A DNA stretch of 36,512 nucleotides from a virus. The stretch covers positions 1 through 36,512 of the IMG/VR virus record IMGVR_UViG_3300020469_000117; one strand, 5' to 3'. The notes under the pieces were generated by a model, which was not told the origin of the DNA, searched no databases, and was given only the letters and a program-made list of their open reading frames with translations. The position numbers and the translations under genes are program-made. Below, piece after piece: positions 16,365-23,019 of this stretch (position 1 is the stretch's first letter; each line of letters starts with the position of its first letter).

Positions 16365-16394
16365 TTTGTTTGTGCAAAAAGTTTTATACATTTG
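16365..16394 (+). promoter_or_regulatory. Bacteroidota-type early promoter
   Basis: TACATTTG at 16387-16394 is an exact TAnnTTTG -7 element, with TTTTG at 16364-16368 an 18-bp spacer upstream. It lies 33 bp before the first early gene and should drive the plus-strand replication operon. Confidence 0.7.
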
Positions 16395-16427
16395 TCCAAG
16401 AAATATTAAAAACACAGCCAAAAAATT

Positions 16428-16706
16428 ATGAGAAATTTTAGAAATCAATTTAGCCAGGAAGTAAAGCAAAGTATTCTTTTGCTTTGGAACATAAACAATT
16501 CAGAAGAGTGTGTTAAAGTAGATTTGGGTTTACCAAATTTCTTTGATGTTATACACGAAAATAAAAAACCTAAACTTGAATACACCATTAATCTTAAAAA
16601 TGGTAGTAAAGTAGAACAAAAAGATTTGAAAGATTCTTTTAAGAGTTATGTAAATTATTTATCTACTAAAACTTTAGAATGTTTAAGTAATAAAAACAAA
16701 TCTTAA
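16428..16706 (+). CDS. Unknown early protein, 92 aa
   Basis: First gene after the early promoter, preceded by an A-rich start context (CAGCCAAAAAATT ATG). The protein is charged and unrecognised (MRNFRNQFSQEVKQSILLLW..., ending ECLSNKNKS). A position at the head of the early operon often houses host-takeover or regulatory proteins, but no motif supports a specific role here. Confidence 0.75.
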   Translation: MRNFRNQFSQEVKQSILLLWNINNSEECVKVDLGLPNFFDVIHENKKPKLEYTINLKNGSKVEQKDLKDSFKSYVNYLSTKTLECLSNKNKS

Positions 16707-16763
16707 AAGTGAAAGTTGCATTTTAAAAGTCTATATATTTATAAATTAATACCACCCCTCCTT

Positions 16764-16937
16764 ATGGAAATCAGAAACACTAATGAAGTTAGATTAAAAT
16801 TGTTGTGTGAAGATATACTCAACAAGAAGATTAAAAGAGCTACAATTAAAAGGTATGCTCAGAATTATTTATACATTTTAAAAAACGAAGTTAAAGAAAA
16901 AAATAGTTATGAAGGGACATTGGAAAAAACAATTTAA
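16764..16937 (+). CDS. Unknown small early protein, 57 aa
   Basis: Short basic, helical protein (MEIRNTNEVRLKLLCEDILN...). I chose the ATG at 16764. A longer reading from TTG at 16716 would add 16 residues with a poor start. Its 3' end overlaps the next gene by 29 bp, which suggests coupled translation. The Arg/Lys-rich middle (NKKIKRATIKRYAQ) could contact nucleic acid, but this is speculation. Confidence 0.6.
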   Translation: MEIRNTNEVRLKLLCEDILNKKIKRATIKRYAQNYLYILKNEVKEKNSYEGTLEKTI

Positions 16938-17403
16938 TTACGAGTACCTAGGATCGTATTCCTTAGATGGTAAAAAAGAAATTCTAGTTACGGTTAATAA
17001 GTTAGCTCAAGAAAAAGTTACTGGACAACAAGGCAGGAAAGAAGATTGCTTTGTGGTTTATTTTAACGAGTTTGATAAGGGTATGATACTTAACCGAACT
17101 AATGCAAGGGCAATAGAGAAAGTTGCAGGTAGTGGATTAGTTGAAGATTGGAAAGGAACTCAAGTTACATTGTATGTAGAGAAAGGTGTTAAAGCTTTTG
17201 GTGACGTAGTAGATGCGTTACGAATTAGAGATAAGAAAGTTGTTTTAAAACAAATGACTGATGATGTTGTAGAAAAGATGGAGTTTGCTATTAAAAATGG
17301 TGGGAGAGACCAAGTTGAAATGGCTTTGAGTAAGTATAATATGACAGACTCTCAAAAACAAAGAATGGCTAAATTATTATTTACTCCAATAATGAAAAAA
17401 TGA
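16909..17403 (+). CDS. Conserved phage protein next to RecE/Cas4-type nuclease, 164 aa
   Basis: Belongs to a protein type seen in many phages with the opening KGHWKKQFNYEYLGSYSL, then TGQQGRKEDCFVVYF, GMILNRTNARAIEKVAG, and VEDWKGTQVTLYVEKGVKAFGDVVDALRI. It is regularly found beside PD-(D/E)XK recombination nucleases, as here. The predicted fold is mostly beta in the first 110 residues (possibly OB-like, by eye) with a helical C-terminus. A part in phage recombination or DNA processing is inferred from neighbours only. The stop TGA overlaps the following ATG. Confidence 0.75.
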   Translation: MKGHWKKQFNYEYLGSYSLDGKKEILVTVNKLAQEKVTGQQGRKEDCFVVYFNEFDKGMILNRTNARAIEKVAGSGLVEDWKGTQVTLYVEKGVKAFGDVVDALRIRDKKVVLKQMTDDVVEKMEFAIKNGGRDQVEMALSKYNMTDSQKQRMAKLLFTPIMKK

Positions 17404-17561
17404 TGTTACTGATTTGTATTGCTTGGATATTAGTTGTAGCTAAAGCTCCTTGGTGGATTTGGATGGCTTTTATATTACACGTAATAGGTTGTTTCTTTGC
17501 TTGGTTATTTGAAACTAATGATGTATTAATTAATCTAACTGATAAATTTAAAAAATTATGA
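17400..17561 (+). CDS. Small membrane protein, 53 aa
   Basis: Begins at 17400, where ATGA overlaps the stop of the previous gene. Residues 3-15 (LLICIAWILVVAK) and 18-37 (WWIWMAFILHVIGCFFAWLF) are strongly hydrophobic, giving one or two membrane spans, followed by a polar tail ending KFKKL. Its stop overlaps the next ATG in the same way. The start-stop overlaps on both sides and the lack of any competing frame support it as a real gene. Function unknown. Confidence 0.68.
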   Translation: MMLLICIAWILVVAKAPWWIWMAFILHVIGCFFAWLFETNDVLINLTDKFKKL

Positions 17562-17647
17562 TGGAACTTGTACCACTTACAGTTGTTTGTATTATTATGA
17601 TTTACATTGCTTATTTATCATTTACATTTGACCAAAACAAGAAATGA
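17558..17647 (+). CDS. Tiny membrane protein, 29 aa
   Basis: The frame runs from ATG at 17558 to TGA at 17645-17647. Residues 4-22 (LVPLTVVCIIMIYIAYLSF) form one membrane span with a short charged tail (DQNKK). It is linked by ATGA overlaps to the 53-aa gene before and the nuclease gene after it, so the three are translationally coupled. Function unknown. Confidence 0.55.
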   Translation: MMELVPLTVVCIIMIYIAYLSFTFDQNKK

Positions 17648-18393
17648 AAACATTTAATACTGACGAAGAATACTACGGAGATTGGGAGTATACTACGAAC
17701 TCTCAGTTAGGCTATCTTAAGAAAGGTAGAGAATATTATGAGATGATGAAGAAAGGAGGTAAGATAGATTCTCCTGCTTTAAGATTTGGTAATCTATTAC
17801 ACACACTTGTGTTAGAGCCAAAAACATACCAAGATAAGTTTATTGTATTTAATCCTGAAGATAGACCTGAGCCAACTAAATCTATGGCAAGTAAATTAAA
17901 TAAAGCCTGGAAAGAGAGTGTTGAGCAAAGAGATGGTATTGTAATTAATTTGGATCAATACAATAAAGCTTTACGAATGAGGGATAAGTTGATGAGCTGT
18001 AAAGAAGTTAGTGATATTTTATCTAAGTCTGACAAGGAAGTGGCTAATAGTTGGGTTGATTTTAACACTATGGTAAAGTGTAAAGGAAAGGCTGATATAG
18101 TTGTAGAAGGTGGCGATATGTTGGTTGATCTTAAGACTACTAGTAAACCAATAACAGAATTTAGAAAAAGTGCTTTTAGATATAATTACCACAGACAAGC
18201 AGCTTTTTATCTTGATGGCTTTAACGCTAAAGAATTTGTATTTATAGTAATAGAAACAAATGAACCGCATCAAATAGGTATATTTAGATGTTCTGAACAT
18301 TTTATAGATCAAGGTAGAGAAGAATATGTATATTTGCTTGAAGAATTAAATAAACCAAAAGAAAGAATTAACTTAATTTATGATGAATTATGA
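17644..18393 (+). CDS. PD-(D/E)XK nuclease, RecE/Cas4-like (DUF3799 type), 249 aa
   Basis: Motifs of the exodeoxyribonuclease VIII-like family are visible: ALRFGNLLHTLVLEP (residues ~45-59), a strand with KCKGKADIV, the acidic-Lys core MLVDLKTTSKP and the YHRQAAFYLDGF motif. These supply the metal-binding Asp and catalytic Lys. It would resect double-stranded ends for phage recombination or replication. The size is that of the nuclease domain alone. It begins at an ATGA overlap with the tiny membrane protein and ends in an ATGA overlap with the DnaA-like gene. Confidence 0.85.
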   Translation: MKTFNTDEEYYGDWEYTTNSQLGYLKKGREYYEMMKKGGKIDSPALRFGNLLHTLVLEPKTYQDKFIVFNPEDRPEPTKSMASKLNKAWKESVEQRDGIVINLDQYNKALRMRDKLMSCKEVSDILSKSDKEVANSWVDFNTMVKCKGKADIVVEGGDMLVDLKTTSKPITEFRKSAFRYNYHRQAAFYLDGFNAKEFVFIVIETNEPHQIGIFRCSEHFIDQGREEYVYLLEELNKPKERINLIYDEL

Positions 18394-18812
18394 GAACAGA
18401 AGTATTACCAAGACACGCTAGAACAAGGTTATCAAAATGTTTGAATACAGTTTGTGATTATTGGTGTGTAAGTGCGTCAGATGTTTTAGGTAAAAGTAGA
18501 AAACAAAACATAGTTAGTGCTAGGCACAGTCTTAGATATTTTTTAACTAACTATGGTGATTTAACTTTGTGTGATGTAGCTACTCTAACTAATTGTGATC
18601 ATTCTAATGTTATACACTCTGTTAAAACCTTTAAAATATTTTGTGAATACGATGATGATTTTAGAAGTTTTAAACGTATTATTATCAGCGAAACAGTTAA
18701 AGATATAGACTATAGTACAAGTGGTAAAGTAAGAAAGATTATAAAGTCTAACGCTTCTATAACTAAAAAAGTTGAATTAATCAAAAAGATTTTTGCAAAT
18801 GAAAATCAATAA
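18390..18812 (+). CDS. Stand-alone DnaA domain IV-like DNA-binding protein, 140 aa
   Basis: Residues ~18-85 resemble the C-terminal DNA-binding domain of DnaA: VCDYWCVSASDVLGKSRKQNIVSARHSLRYFL, then LTLCDVATLTNCDHSNVIHSVK, where CDHSNVIHS (69-77) corresponds to the DnaA signature (R)DHTTVLHA that contacts the DnaA box. There is no AAA+ ATPase domain. The remaining 55 residues are charged and unrecognised. It could mark the phage origin for the helicase loader and helicase encoded downstream, or compete with host DnaA. The domain call is based on the signature and spacing, and the role is inferred. Confidence 0.77.
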   Translation: MRTEVLPRHARTRLSKCLNTVCDYWCVSASDVLGKSRKQNIVSARHSLRYFLTNYGDLTLCDVATLTNCDHSNVIHSVKTFKIFCEYDDDFRSFKRIIISETVKDIDYSTSGKVRKIIKSNASITKKVELIKKIFANENQ

Positions 18813-19041
18813 AGACATAGTAGATATTTCTCACGAAACGATACAAGAGGAAACTAATGAGAGTATTATAGTATCTATAAAGAATACTGATGATGATGAA
18901 GATTTCATTGTTAGATTTCATTTAAATTATCACGAAGAAACAAGTGTTCTTGTTGCAGGTTGTGTTGATGAAATGAATAAAAACGAACAGGTCCGAGATT
19001 TCTTTATGAAAGTTCAAGACCAGTATTTCGATCAATTTTAA
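18799..19041 (+). CDS. Unknown acidic protein, 80 aa
   Basis: The ATG at 18799 is preferred over a TTG two codons earlier. The gene overlaps the previous one by 14 bp. The protein is acidic (IKNTDDDEDFIVRFHL, then DEMNKNEQVRDFF) and has no recognised motif. It lies between the DnaA-like and SSB-like genes, so it may take part in replication, but nothing more can be said. Confidence 0.65.
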   Translation: MKINKDIVDISHETIQEETNESIIVSIKNTDDDEDFIVRFHLNYHEETSVLVAGCVDEMNKNEQVRDFFMKVQDQYFDQF

Positions 19042-19059
19042 CAAATTAAATTAAAAACT

Positions 19060-19428
19060 ATGAACGACTTGAAATTTCAAGGTGAGATTACAAAAATCTC
19101 TGAGGTACAAGAAGGTGTATCTAAAAAAGGTACTAACTGGAAAAAGTTAGGATTTATTGTAACGTCCAAAGGTGAATACCAGGACGATGTTTACTTTACT
19201 GTATTTGGTGAAGAAAAGGTAGATAACTTTATGAAATATAATAAAGTTGGTCAAATGGTAGAGGTATCATTTAACATTAATTGTAGAGAGTACAATGACA
19301 GATACTATACAGATTTAAATGCTTGGAAAGTGTTTACAGTAAAAACTGAGGTAGCTGCTGAAACTACAGATGTTGAGGTAGATGAAGAGTATCACTCTGT
19401 AAATGGCAAGGACGATCTACCATTTTAA
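19060..19428 (+). CDS. Single-strand DNA-binding protein-like (DUF3127), 122 aa
   Basis: An OB-fold-like beta-rich core (FQGEITKISEVQEGVSKKG, WKKLGFIVTSKGEYQDDVYFTVFG, VGQMVEVSFNINCREY) is typical of the DUF3127 family of Bacteroidota phages. It is followed by a flexible acidic tail ending DDLPF (118-122), matching the C-terminal tip (DDDIPF in E. coli SSB) that recruits repair and replication proteins. It is well placed in the replication operon. The start codon has an A-rich context and a 19-bp gap upstream. Confidence 0.85.
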   Translation: MNDLKFQGEITKISEVQEGVSKKGTNWKKLGFIVTSKGEYQDDVYFTVFGEEKVDNFMKYNKVGQMVEVSFNINCREYNDRYYTDLNAWKVFTVKTEVAAETTDVEVDEEYHSVNGKDDLPF

Positions 19429-19436
19429 ATAACTAA

Positions 19437-19640
19437 GGCAAAGGTGACTTGCAGTTAAACCTTAATAATCATAGCTACTGCGTGAGATACTTCAGTACAA
19501 AACCTATGAGCCTTTATTAAACGAGAGTGGGCTGCGTGAGTGCTACATATTAAAATCCTAGTTTTTAGCAATACGACTAGGTGTTCTTTCAGTAAGGGGA
19601 TTTAAGTTTAGTCAGCGGTTATCCCCTTACTTTTACCAAA
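19437..19640 (+). ncRNA. Candidate structured non-coding RNA (unassigned)
   Basis: The 229-bp gap between the SSB-like and helicase-loader genes is non-coding yet folds in a nested way: TTAATAA/TTATTAA (19462-19468 with 19514-19520), CATAG/CTATG (19470-19474 with 19504-19508) and TACTG/CAGTA (19476-19480 with 19493-19497) are coaxial. CCTAGT/ACTAGG (19557-19562 with 19576-19581) follows, and an 11-bp hairpin closes the element. CTGCGTGAG occurs twice (19478, 19532), once in the apical loop region. I do not recognise a known RNA family. An origin or regulatory leader is equally possible. Orientation is chosen from the T run after the last hairpin. Confidence 0.45.
19591..19634 (+). terminator. 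11-bp perfect hairpin followed by a short T run
   Basis: AGTAAGGGGAT (19591-19601) pairs perfectly with ATCCCCTTACT (19621-19631) across a 19-base loop, and TTTT follows. The long loop and short T run make it a weak terminator. One arm, TTATCCCCT, differs from the DnaA box consensus at two positions, so an origin role is not excluded. Confidence 0.5.
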
Positions 19641-19657
19641 ACTAAAAATGAGAAATT

Positions 19658-20260
19658 GTGGCAAAAAGATTTACAGATACTACTAAATGGAATGAGGATT
19701 GGTTTTTATCCTTATCAACAATAGAAAAATTATTTTGGATTTACATTTGTGATAATTGTAATCACGCAGGAATATATAAACCAAACAAAAAAATGTTTGA
19801 GTTTTTAGTAAGCGAGAAGATCAACACAGATAAGTTTTTATTAAATGTAAATTCTGACAAAGAAAGAATATTAATTTTACCAAACTCTAGGTGGTATATT
19901 AAAGGGTTTATTGAGTTTCAATATGGTACTCGATTAAATCCAAGCAGTAAGGTTCATAACTCAGTTTTGAAATTACTTAATGAAAACAATATTAAAAGTG
20001 GGCAAGGTATTTTAGAGGGTACAAAAATTGTCGCACGACCTAGAACCATCCTTGAGGTTACAGATTACTTTCAAGAAAAGGGTAGCAACAAGAAGGAAGG
20101 TGAGAGATTTTACTACTACTACGAATCACAAGGTTGGAAAGTAGGAAAGAATCCAATGAAAAACTGGAAGATGAGTGCTTCAGGATGGATTTCTAGGAAT
20201 AAAAAAGAGTTACCTGACTCTGATTATTTAGACAGTCAAATAAAAGCTATGAGAGGTTAG
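19658..20260 (+). CDS. Helicase loader / replisome organizer-like protein, 200 aa
   Basis: Starts with GTG. The N-terminus (MAKRFTDTTKWNEDWFLSL, then KLFWIYICDNCNHAGIYKPN) is that of phage replication proteins with a winged-helix-like DNA-binding domain. The C-terminal segment YYYESQGWKVGKNPMKNWKMSASGWISRNKKE resembles the helicase-loading domain of DnaD/DnaT-type proteins. The gene lies directly before the DnaB-type helicase (3-bp gap), which fits a loader. It is preceded by the structured non-coding stretch. Confidence 0.75.
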   Translation: MAKRFTDTTKWNEDWFLSLSTIEKLFWIYICDNCNHAGIYKPNKKMFEFLVSEKINTDKFLLNVNSDKERILILPNSRWYIKGFIEFQYGTRLNPSSKVHNSVLKLLNENNIKSGQGILEGTKIVARPRTILEVTDYFQEKGSNKKEGERFYYYYESQGWKVGKNPMKNWKMSASGWISRNKKELPDSDYLDSQIKAMRG

Positions 20261-20263
20261 GCT

Positions 20264-21196
20264 ATGTCTAGTTATAGAATTACCTCAAATGAAGAGATTG
20301 AAGAGTATTGTAAGAAGATATATCGTGATGGGTATACCAAAGGGTTAACCACAGGAATAAAGCCTTTAGACGCTCACTATTCGTTTCGTAAAGGCGAACT
20401 TACAATAATGACTGGTTTTGCTAACATAGGTAAAACAACTACACAACTATTTCTTATGATTATGGCATCTAAGCTTTATGGCTATAGATGGTTAATGTAT
20501 TGTCCTGAAAACGAGCCAGTAGGTGACTTGATGATTGATATAGCTGAGATGTATTGTGGTAAAACTGCTGATAAAGAGTTTAGTAGTAGAATGGATAAAG
20601 ACAAGTATTTAGAAGCAATTAGATGGGCTTACAATCATTTTACTGTAATTACATTTGAAGAAACACCAACTGTAGAAGAAGTCTTACAATCATTTAGTGA
20701 TTTATTACAAGTTGAAAAATTCGATGGTATATCTATTGATCCTCTTAATGATTTAAAAGCACCAAATAAAACAAATAAATACGATTACTATTATGATGCT
20801 TTAAGTAACATTAGAAGGTTTATTAAGAAGTATAATGTGATGTTTTATTTAGTTGTTCATCCAGGAACAGCAGCAAATAGAAAAAGAAGTGAAGATGGTA
20901 CTAGACCTGCACCAAATATGAGTGATGTAGAGTATGGTGCTATGTTTGGAAATAGGGCAGATAACTTTATTGTGTTTCACAGAAATCCACAAAGTGAGAA
21001 GTGGAATATAACTGAAATACACATACAGAAGGTGAAGTTTCAGAAGTTAGTCGGAGTACCTACACCTGAGCTTACACCTGTCTGTTTGTTTTATTCTTAT
21101 AGTTTGCGTAGGTTTAGATACCTTAATCAAAACGGAACTTTAATTGATCCGATACAAGAAACAATAACCAAAACACCAACTAACGATATATTTTAA
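20264..21196 (+). CDS. DnaB-like replicative helicase (C-terminal RecA-fold), 310 aa
   Basis: The ATPase core of a DnaB/twinkle-type helicase without an N-terminal primase-interaction domain: LTTGIKPLDAHYSFRKGELTIMTG, Walker A GFANIGKTT (51-59), a glutamate in PENEP (82-86), Walker B GISIDPLND (D159), HPG and the MSDVEYGAMFGNRADNFIVFHRN segment corresponding to DnaB motif 4. It would unwind the fork after loading by the preceding product. The last codons (TPTNDIF) form one copy of the 21-bp repeat that reappears after the next gene. Confidence 0.87.
   Translation: MSSYRITSNEEIEEYCKKIYRDGYTKGLTTGIKPLDAHYSFRKGELTIMTGFANIGKTTTQLFLMIMASKLYGYRWLMYCPENEPVGDLMIDIAEMYCGKTADKEFSSRMDKDKYLEAIRWAYNHFTVITFEETPTVEEVLQSFSDLLQVEKFDGISIDPLNDLKAPNKTNKYDYYYDALSNIRRFIKKYNVMFYLVVHPGTAANRKRSEDGTRPAPNMSDVEYGAMFGNRADNFIVFHRNPQSEKWNITEIHIQKVKFQKLVGVPTPELTPVCLFYSYSLRRFRYLNQNGTLIDPIQETITKTPTNDIF
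21175..21195 (+). repeat. 21-bp direct repeat, left copy
   Basis: Spans the last helicase codons and stop. It begins ACCAACTAACGATATATT and is repeated exactly at 21634-21654, bracketing the XF1762-type gene. Confidence 0.85.
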
Positions 21197-21198
21197 TT

Positions 21199-21642
21199 AT
21201 GAGTTTATACTTAACACCAATATTTCAAAGCGAAGCAAAAGAATTTGTTAAAAGACATCATAGACACAGTAAGCCTCCTGTAGGTAGTATATTTCAAGTA
21301 GCAGTAGCTAAAGAAGGTAAGATAGTAGGAGTTGCTATAGTAGGTAGACCAGTAGCTAGAAACTTACAAGATGGATTTACTTGTGAAGTTATAAGATTAG
21401 CAACTGATGGAACTAAAAATGCTTGTAGTAAATTATATTCTGCTTCTTGGAGAGCAGCTCGAGCCTTGGGGTATAAAAAATTAATAACTTACATATTAGA
21501 TACAGAACCTGGCACTTCATTAAAAGCAAGTGGTTGGAAAGAAATAGGTTTAGCAGGAGGTGGAAGTTGGAGTAGACACAATAGACCTAGAATAGATAAA
21601 CACTCATTACAAACCAAAATACGATTTGAAAAGACCAACTAA
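21199..21642 (+). CDS. XF1762-family phage protein (GNAT-like), 147 aa
   Basis: Closely fits the XF1762 family of phage and prophage proteins: FVKRHHRHSKPPVGSIFQVAVA, GVAIVGRPVARNLQDGFTCEVIRLATDGTKNACSKLY, SWRAARALGYKKLITYIL, and EPGTSLKASGW. The fold is probably of acetyltransferase (GNAT) type, but substrate and partner are not known. It is flanked by exact 21-bp direct repeats, the downstream one being an out-of-frame copy of the helicase 3' end, so the gene looks like an inserted cassette. Confidence 0.82.
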   Translation: MSLYLTPIFQSEAKEFVKRHHRHSKPPVGSIFQVAVAKEGKIVGVAIVGRPVARNLQDGFTCEVIRLATDGTKNACSKLYSASWRAARALGYKKLITYILDTEPGTSLKASGWKEIGLAGGGSWSRHNRPRIDKHSLQTKIRFEKTN

Positions 21643-21654
21643 CGATATATTTTA
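21634..21654 (+). repeat. 21-bp direct repeat, right copy
   Basis: Exact copy of 21175-21195, offset 459 bp. Here it is read in another frame at the 3' end of the XF1762-type gene (ending KTN, stop) and runs into the leader of the next gene. Confidence 0.85.
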
Positions 21655-21659
21655 TAATT

Positions 21660-21995
21660 ATGCCAGATGAAATTACACTAAAAGCAATTAATTTATTGCG
21701 AGAAGCCGACCCGAATTTAGACGAGATGAATAGTCTAGATAAGTTTATAGCACATCAAAGCGAAGTGTTGAAGATGTACAAGCAATTCGAGGGACACCCA
21801 CAAGCTGATAAGTTAAAGCCTAGATTAAAGGTGTTTGAGGAAAGTGCATTAGCATTTACTTGGGTACACACACAGATGATGGCATATAAAAGAGAAGCGT
21901 TATTAGCCAATGCGAATGAATTAGAGATGTGTAATGCTGTAATTGAACTTAAGAATGAGTTAGAAATATTAACTAAGTTAAAAAAGAATGAATGA
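21660..21995 (+). CDS. Unknown helical protein, 111 aa
   Basis: Not recognised. Almost wholly helical by composition: ITLKAINLLREADPN, LDKFIAHQSEVLKMYKQFE, then ELEMCNAVIELKNELEILTKLKKNE, which could form a coiled coil. It overlaps the next gene by 8 bp. No membrane segment or catalytic motif is visible. Confidence 0.7.
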   Translation: MPDEITLKAINLLREADPNLDEMNSLDKFIAHQSEVLKMYKQFEGHPQADKLKPRLKVFEESALAFTWVHTQMMAYKREALLANANELEMCNAVIELKNELEILTKLKKNE

Positions 21996-22419
21996 AAATG
22001 AACTAAACTTGTTAGACCGATTCGCTAGTAAGTATAAAATTGATTGTGTCCCTTCTAAGGGAAAGTATGATTTTTGGGATTTTACCTACGAATGGGATGA
22101 TAGGAAGTTCTATTGCGAAATGAAGCAAAGGAGTTTTACTTTAGATTATGCTAAAGAAAAATATCCAGAAGGATTAATATTGGAAATGCACAAGTACGAA
22201 AGAATACTTAGAAAAAGTAAAAATGAAAAATCTGCTCAAGGTTTGTATATTAATTTCTTTGATTGCGATTCTGTCTTAGTATTTAATTTAAACAAAACTA
22301 GAATAAATAATTGGGTTTGGAGAACAATGCCTGAATCTACTGACTTCGGAAGAAAAAAATTCGTTTATAAATATATTACGTTTTTAGAGTATGATAAAGG
22401 AAAAGTTTTGTATATTTGA
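21988..22419 (+). CDS. Unknown protein, possible restriction-endonuclease fold, 143 aa
   Basis: Two adjacent strands carry acidic and Lys residues in a PD-(D/E)XK-like pattern: KYDFWDFTYEWDDRKFY followed by CEMKQRSFTLDYAKE (E...K). This is compatible with a small phage nuclease or resolvase, but the pattern alone is weak. The rest (LILEMHKYERILRKSKNEK, LVFNLNKTRINNW) is also compatible with that fold. The stop at 22417-22419 is followed by a 45-bp gap and a strong terminator. Confidence 0.65.
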   Translation: MNENELNLLDRFASKYKIDCVPSKGKYDFWDFTYEWDDRKFYCEMKQRSFTLDYAKEKYPEGLILEMHKYERILRKSKNEKSAQGLYINFFDCDSVLVFNLNKTRINNWVWRTMPESTDFGRKKFVYKYITFLEYDKGKVLYI

Positions 22420-22463
22420 CAATCTTACTTATATTTCTCATAATTTGTAGGTTTTTGGTTAAT

Positions 22464-22497
22464 AGAGAGAGGGCTTTGTTGCTCTCTCTTTTTTTTT
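22464..22497 (+). terminator. Intrinsic terminator within the early operon
   Basis: AGAGAGAG (22464-22471) pairs with CTCTCTCT (22482-22489) and is followed by nine T residues. It divides the replication genes from two downstream small genes. Confidence 0.9.
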
Positions 22498-22513
22498 GTA
22501 CATTTGGATTATT

Positions 22514-22705
22514 ATGGCAAAGTTTAAATGTAATAAGTGCGAAGAAGTTAAAGAGCTATCAAGTTATACAATTAAGGTAATTGATGATAAGGTAGTTAGT
22601 CCCGAAGCGATTTGTTGCGATGAGTATATGGATCGTATAAATGAGGATAATGGGTTTGGTGGTATTATAAAAAGACCTAACGGAACTGTAAGTGGAAAGT
22701 TTTAA
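22514..22705 (+). CDS. Small Cys-rich, possibly zinc-binding protein, 63 aa
   Basis: The ATG at 22514 is chosen. A TTG frame start at 22496 lies within the terminator T run. The protein opens AKFKCNKCEEVKELSS with a CxxC pair and has CCDEY near residue 41, suggesting a zinc ribbon. Similar small proteins occur in Bacteroidota phages. Function unknown. It is expressed by readthrough of the terminator or from a promoter I cannot identify with confidence. Confidence 0.65.
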   Translation: MAKFKCNKCEEVKELSSYTIKVIDDKVVSPEAICCDEYMDRINEDNGFGGIIKRPNGTVSGKF

Positions 22706-22716
22706 TTAAAGTAATT

Positions 22717-23013
22717 ATGAGTAGTATAGAAGAACAAGTTTGTTTTAAGATTTTAAAGCGTTCTGACGTAGGTAAAAAGAAATATGGCACTACGATGGAG
22801 CGAGAAGATTTAAGTAAGTTAGATTGGCTTAAACACGCTCAAGAAGAAGCGATGGATTTATGTGTGTACTTGCAAAAGTTAATCGAGCTTGAGAAAGGTA
22901 AGCCTTTTAAGTACGAATGGAATATGACTAAGACTAGTGGTAATTCTGATTACAACAGTAAGATGCTTGACCTGGAGATAGAAAACTTAGGAAAAGAAAA
23001 AGAGGACAATTAG
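22717..23013 (+). CDS. MazG-like phage protein, 98 aa
   Basis: The segment RSDVGKKKYGTTMEREDLSKLDWLKHAQEEAMDLCVYLQKLIE has the EExxD-like acidic helix spacing (QEEAMDLCVYL) of MazG-type, all-alpha nucleotide pyrophosphohydrolase proteins common in phages, where they lower alarmone or non-canonical nucleotide pools. The protein is short, so this may be a minimal or non-catalytic relative. It is the last early gene, and its stop lies inside the convergent hairpin. Confidence 0.55.
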   Translation: MSSIEEQVCFKILKRSDVGKKKYGTTMEREDLSKLDWLKHAQEEAMDLCVYLQKLIELEKGKPFKYEWNMTKTSGNSDYNSKMLDLEIENLGKEKEDN

Positions 23014-23019
23014 TCCTCT
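23001..23019 (-). terminator. Convergent-junction hairpin, terminator for the late strand
   Basis: AGAGGAC (23001-23007) and GTCCTCT (23013-23019) pair perfectly around a 5-base loop. On the minus strand a CTTTTTCTTTT tract follows, making this a late-strand terminator. The stem contains stop codons of genes on both strands. Confidence 0.7.

Noticed and set aside
16716-16763. N-terminal extension of the 57-aa gene from TTG at 16716
   Set aside because: The extension is hydrophobic and unconserved-looking, with a weak start codon. ATG at 16764 is more plausible.
19437-19640. tRNA or tmRNA in the structured gap
   Set aside because: No cloverleaf, no CCA-type acceptor and no tag frame can be drawn.
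22410-22417. TATATTTG at the end of the 143-aa gene, a possible promoter for the last two early genes
   Set aside because: No convincing upstream TTG element, and a strong terminator lies between it and the genes.
22496-22513. Start of the Cys-rich gene at TTG 22496
   Set aside because: Falls in the terminator T run. ATG 22514 gives the expected MAKFKC start.
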